DNA of 64,000 nucleotides. Source: Deferribacter desulfuricans SSM1. GTDB taxonomy: Bacteria > Chrysiogenota > Deferribacteres > Deferribacterales > Deferribacteraceae. Under the pieces are notes generated by a model. That model worked only from the letters and a program-made list of their open reading frames with translations, was not told the origin of the DNA and made no database searches. Below, piece after piece: positions 61,029 to 64,000 of the stretch. Each line of letters begins with the position of its first letter. The first letter of the stretch is position 1. Both the position numbers and the translations under genes were made by a program. The stretch is from contig NC_013939.1 in NCBI RefSeq assembly GCF_000010985.1, positions 2,013,501 to 2,077,500 of the forward strand. Direction: 5' to 3'.

Positions 61029-61364
61029 ATTTTAACACTTACAGAATTCGTATCTATATCATCTATGTGTGCTGTCTTTGCTGAATCTGAAGTCATTTCT
61101 TTAATAGCAAAAAAAGAGAAACCTGAAAATATTGGATATGGTGTAATTGATTCTATAGCCGAGCGATTAGTGGCTATGGCTAAAAGTATTCAACCCGAAG
61201 AAAGGGTTGTTTTTACGGGTGGCGGTGCTCTTAATTCTTTACTTGTAGATTTGGTAGGTAAAAAACTGGGGTTCAATATATTCGTCCCAGAGTATCCTCA
61301 ATTTATAGGAGCTTTGGGAGCAGCTATTACAGGTTTAGAATATTCTATAGCTAAAACTCTATAA
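61029..61364 (+). pseudogene. 5'-truncated HgdC/BadFG-type activator ATPase remnant
   Basis: The frame from 61029 (after a TAA at 61026) to 61364 encodes the C-terminal part of an ASKHA activator of 2-hydroxyacyl-CoA dehydratases: SSMCAVFAESEVISLIA, VVFTGGGALNSLLVDL, FIGALGAAITGLEY. The N-terminal ~60% with the nucleotide-binding site and Fe-S cysteines is missing. The first ATG in frame is 61065, but homology begins before it. The best reading is a gene remnant; a small functional protein is unlikely. No dehydratase subunits are near. Confidence 0.75.
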
Positions 61365-61389
61365 TGAATTTAAGATCAGTTATCACATA

Positions 61390-62121
61390 TTAACTTCCAT
61401 ACTTTCTCAAATAGCCGCGGGGGGTTATCATTTTTCCATTTTTTAGATAGGTTTTAGTGTTACCAACAATTACGACAGTTGACATGTCTACGATATCATA
61501 GTCAAAATCAGTAATTTTAGTGATTTTGACAATCTCATTATCTCTCTCACAATTTTTTACTATACCACAAATCAAATTTCCTCTTTGTTGATAGAAGGAT
61601 TCCAATACCACTTTTAAATATTTATCCCTTTTTTTACTTTTGGGGTTGTAAATTGCTGTTACAAAATCTCCTATATTTATGGCATCTACCCGTTTTTTTA
61701 TGATTTCAAAGGGGGTTAGTAAATCAGATAGAGAAAGGATGACCAAATCTTCGCAGATTGGGGCACCAAGCCTTGCACTGACTGATAAAGCAGCTGTGAT
61801 ACCTGGTATAATTTCGATATTTTCAAAATCTTCACATAACTCAAAAACAAGTGATGCTAAAGCATAAAGAGATGAATCTCCACCACATACTAAAGATACT
61901 GTTTTGCCAGATTTTGCTTTGTTTAATGCAAACTTAACCCTTTCAATTTCCCCTTTCATCCCATTTGAAAAGGTGGGTTTATTACCAATTAAAGAGTCAA
62001 TCAGATCGATATATTTGTTATAACCACAGATTAAATCGCTTGATAAAATGGCATCTAATCCTCTTTTGGTTATAAGGTCATGTTTGCCAGGACCAATACC
62101 TACAACAAATAATTTACCCAT
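61390..62121 (-). CDS. cobJ: Precorrin-3B C17-methyltransferase (CobJ/CbiH)
   Basis: 243 residues. SAM-dependent methyltransferase that methylates C17 and contracts the ring in cobalamin synthesis. The GxGxGP motif is at the start, LFVVGIGPGKHDLIT, then SLVCGGDSSLYALASLVFE and IIPGITAALSVSARLGAPICED, the last typical of CobJ. C-terminal VVIVGNTKTYLKNGKMITPRGY also fits. The neighbouring CbiG points to the anaerobic route, so CbiH is the better functional name. Overlaps cbiG by eight bases. Confidence 0.93.
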   Translation of the reverse strand: MGKLFVVGIGPGKHDLITKRGLDAILSSDLICGYNKYIDLIDSLIGNKPTFSNGMKGEIERVKFALNKAKSGKTVSLVCGGDSSLYALASLVFELCEDFENIEIIPGITAALSVSARLGAPICEDLVILSLSDLLTPFEIIKKRVDAINIGDFVTAIYNPKSKKRDKYLKVVLESFYQQRGNLICGIVKNCERDNEIVKITKITDFDYDIVDMSTVVIVGNTKTYLKNGKMITPRGYLRKYGS

Positions 62122-62899
62122 TTATTAAATTCTCCTTAGCAATTGCTATAGTGACACCATTAAAAATTGTTTTATTTAAAACTAAAATAGGATTTCTTGC
62201 AGCAAGTAAAGCTGAAGGCTCAGCTACACTTTTAATTCCTAAATATTTTTTGGCTGTTGATTCATTAAAACAGTACAAGTTATTTTGATATAACTCTTTC
62301 GGTAAAAATCTAAGATAGCAATTTAGCTCTTTTGCAGCTTCAATTAACCCAGTTTCATTCTTTTTGTGCCAGCAGGAGGCAATTACCCTTATGTCATTTG
62401 TGGAAATATTAGCCAAATTTGAGCCATAAGATATTGCTTCAATGATAGTTTTTTTATCTACACCTTTTCTACAGCCTATACCTGCCACATAAATTTTATT
62501 TGCCTCACTTGCAGTAGTTATCACTGGTTCTGCACCTGTAATTGAGCTTACCAAAAAGGTTAGCTCGTTTGCCCTTCCTTCATGTCCAGATAACATACTG
62601 ATAGCAAATCTGCCTACCTCATCACAAACCACTACAGCAGGGTCAGTATATTTGCTCTTGATGAGCCTATTTATCATCCTTGTAACAATCCCTTGAGCCA
62701 TTACTGCTACAATACCTTTGAAATTATCAAAACAGAATTTATAAGTTTCTTGTAATTTTTGAAGATATGTAGCTGCGATCCTTCCTCTAAATTTATCAGG
62801 TAAAAATAAAGTGCCATTTAGCTCATCAGCGATTTTACTGGCTAATAAAGCTCCTTTTTCAGTTATTGCTATTACTGCTATCTTTTTTTCTATATCCAT
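62114..62899 (-). CDS. cbiG: Cobalt-precorrin 5A hydrolase
   Basis: About 261 residues from the ATG at 62899, which has GAGGA upstream; an in-frame ATG at 62914 is the alternative. CbiG opens the lactone ring of cobalt-precorrin-5A, releasing acetaldehyde, in the oxygen-independent B12 pathway. The central region FAISMLSGHEGRANELTFLV and the C-domain start YVAGIGCRKGVDKKTIIEAI are diagnostic. It overlaps cobM by 41 bases and cobJ by eight. Confidence 0.92.
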   Translation of the reverse strand: MDIEKKIAVIAITEKGALLASKIADELNGTLFLPDKFRGRIAATYLQKLQETYKFCFDNFKGIVAVMAQGIVTRMINRLIKSKYTDPAVVVCDEVGRFAISMLSGHEGRANELTFLVSSITGAEPVITTASEANKIYVAGIGCRKGVDKKTIIEAISYGSNLANISTNDIRVIASCWHKKNETGLIEAAKELNCYLRFLPKELYQNNLYCFNESTAKKYLGIKSVAEPSALLAARNPILVLNKTIFNGVTIAIAKENLING

Positions 62900-63641
62900 G
62901 CTCAAAATCCTCATCGTATAACTTTGAATATTTAACTATGCTACTTCTATCTAAAATCTTGCCAATAATAATAAGTGTATGCTTTTTAATACTGTTTTCT
63001 TTTAGTGTGTTTACTAAATTACCTAAAGTGGTATTTAAAATCTTTTCATCATCCCAGCAAATTTTATAACATATTGCTACTGGCGTATTTTCCTCCCACC
63101 CGTTTTTTAAAAAGATCTCTTTTATCTTTTCTGCATTAGAAGCTGATAGATAAAAAGCAAAAGTGCCTCCATGCTTTGTAAGTAAATCTAATGTTTCTTT
63201 TTGTGGGACTGGGGTTTTCCCTTCAACTCTTGAAATGGTCACAGTTTGTGAAATTTCTGGAGCTGTTAGCTCAAGTTTTAGTTTTGCTGCTGCTGCAAAT
63301 AGTGCTGTTACCCCTGGTATAATTTCATAAGGGATACCTCTTTTATCAAGTTCTAACATCTGTTCATATATTGCACCATAAATTGATGGATCACCAGTGT
63401 GTAATCTTGAAATAAGTTTTCCTTCAAGATAATGTTTTTCTATTGTTTCTATAATCTGTGTTAGATTCATTTTTGAAGAATCATAAATTTTACAGTGTAC
63501 TGGTGTATACCCCAAAATTTGTCTATTTACCAGTGAACCTGCATAAATAACAACATCTGATCTGATGAGCACTTTCATCCCTTTTACAGTAATTAGTTCT
63601 GGATCCCCTGGCCCTGCGCCTATAAAAAAAACTTTGTTCAT
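62859..63641 (-). CDS. cobM: Precorrin-4 C11-methyltransferase (CobM/CbiF)
   Basis: 260 residues. VFFIGAGPGDPELITVKGMK is the SAM-binding start; GKLISRLHTGDPSIYGAIYEQM and YEIIPGVTALFAAAAKLKLE, LTAPEISQTVTISRVEGKTP identify the C11-methyltransferase. Part of the run cbiE-cobM-cbiG-cobJ. It overlaps the cbiE stop by four bases and extends into cbiG by 41. Confidence 0.94.
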   Translation of the reverse strand: MNKVFFIGAGPGDPELITVKGMKVLIRSDVVIYAGSLVNRQILGYTPVHCKIYDSSKMNLTQIIETIEKHYLEGKLISRLHTGDPSIYGAIYEQMLELDKRGIPYEIIPGVTALFAAAAKLKLELTAPEISQTVTISRVEGKTPVPQKETLDLLTKHGGTFAFYLSASNAEKIKEIFLKNGWEENTPVAICYKICWDDEKILNTTLGNLVNTLKENSIKKHTLIIIGKILDRSSIVKYSKLYDEDFEHGYRKKDSSNSNN

Positions 63642-64000
63642 TTATTTCTTACCTCCAGATAGATGGCATATAATTCTAATTTGATGTTTTTAAGATCATC
63701 TAAAGATTTTAACTTATATATGGTTTCGTTTGGTAAACCAAGATTGTTTAAAATATAGATATCGAAATGGGTTAAAATCCCCTTATATTTGGATAAAAAC
63801 TCGAAAAATTGGTTGTTACCATCGTCTAATACATAAAGATCTTTTTTTTGCTTTAGACATAGATCTATTTTATTCTTAAAATTTTCAAATGGGGTATTTC
63901 TACCGTGTAATGAGAAAAACTCAATATTTTCATAGGTTTTAAACAGTCTTGCCGTACCAAGCTGCATACTGGAAATACCAGGTATTACCTCAATTATTCT
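63638..64000 (-). CDS. cbiE: CbiE-type precorrin-6Y methyltransferase, C-terminal part (runs off window)
   Basis: The frame is open to the window edge at 64000. The visible 120 residues begin RIIEVIPGISSMQLGTARL, the conserved centre of CbiE, which methylates C5 of the corrin ring. The end NIKLELYAIYLEVRNK completes the gene. The N-terminal SAM-binding half lies beyond the window. Length and a stop at 63638 suggest a stand-alone CbiE rather than a CbiET fusion. Confidence 0.85.
   Translation of the reverse strand, partial: RIIEVIPGISSMQLGTARLFKTYENIEFFSLHGRNTPFENFKNKIDLCLKQKKDLYVLDDGNNQFFEFLSKYKGILTHFDIYILNNLGLPNETIYKLKSLDDLKNIKLELYAIYLEVRNK

Noticed and set aside
61065-61364. A genuine small ATPase gene
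   Set aside because: Homology to HgdC-type activators begins upstream of the ATG and the nucleotide-binding half is absent, so it is treated as a remnant.

Overview
The window is AT-rich bacterial DNA (by eye about 30% G+C) with densely packed genes and Gram-negative traits: a four-gene nuoABCD start, lipoprotein and signal peptides, a c-type cytochrome, flagellin, a periplasmic binding protein and anaerobic-type cobalamin genes. LL-diaminopimelate aminotransferase, multihaem cytochrome, DUF2232/DUF1844 genes behind rpsR and the low G+C would fit a Deferribacterota-like anaerobe (Deferribacter or a relative). That assignment is an inference from gene content, not a database match.

Layout. 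1-1560: start of the complex I operon (nuoA-B-C-D, minus strand) with a good sigma70-type promoter. 1611-10263: rluD, then the rpsF-ssb-rpsR operon with a probable S6:S18 autoregulatory leader, DUF2232, DUF1844 and CDF transporter genes, dapL, fmt, htpX, rsmB. 10410-13473: a minus-strand run comEC-like, thiF, thiS, thioredoxin-like protein. 13538-19886: mobB, dnaE, thiD, argJ. 20973-29074: a compact six-gene chemotaxis-like operon (cheW, mcp, cheA with receiver, cheB, a degenerate receiver/GAF/PP2C-like protein, cheR-TPR). 29223-31796: cupin, DUF72, orphan FlhB C-domain, quinone oxidoreductase-like gene.

31797-42030 is an accessory stretch: an AbiEii-like nucleotidyltransferase pair, a MntA/HepT pair whose HepT has an in-frame stop, flaG, two very large flagellins with sigma28-type promoters and structured leaders, and a DUF4143 ATPase. 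42179-46422 is a polar amino-acid ABC transporter followed by a [2Fe-2S] protein that resembles a diverged RACo/DUF4445 activator. 46530-48454: lipoprotein, tetrahaem cytochrome and hemW-like genes. 49160-52270: a 1036-residue exported mosaic protein with WSC and PAN modules. 52469-56827: PfpI/DJ-1, MoxR, DUF58 and transglutaminase genes. 56922-60746: an exported 1274-residue helical protein of unknown function. 61029-64000: a 5'-truncated HgdC-like remnant, then cobJ, cbiG, cobM, cbiE of cobalamin synthesis.

Almost every long intergenic gap contains copies of a short hairpin repeat (core GATTGCTTCG / CGCAATGAC). The copies show compensatory base changes. Several sit inside 110-250 bp units bounded by inverted copies of TGAGGMTGTTGCACAATA, so they look like non-autonomous mobile elements. 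One such end supplies the last codons and stop of thiD. The least expected items are the pseudo-phosphatase in the chemotaxis operon, the repeat family, the terminator-like hairpins in the flagellin leader and inside rsmB, and the two large exported proteins.
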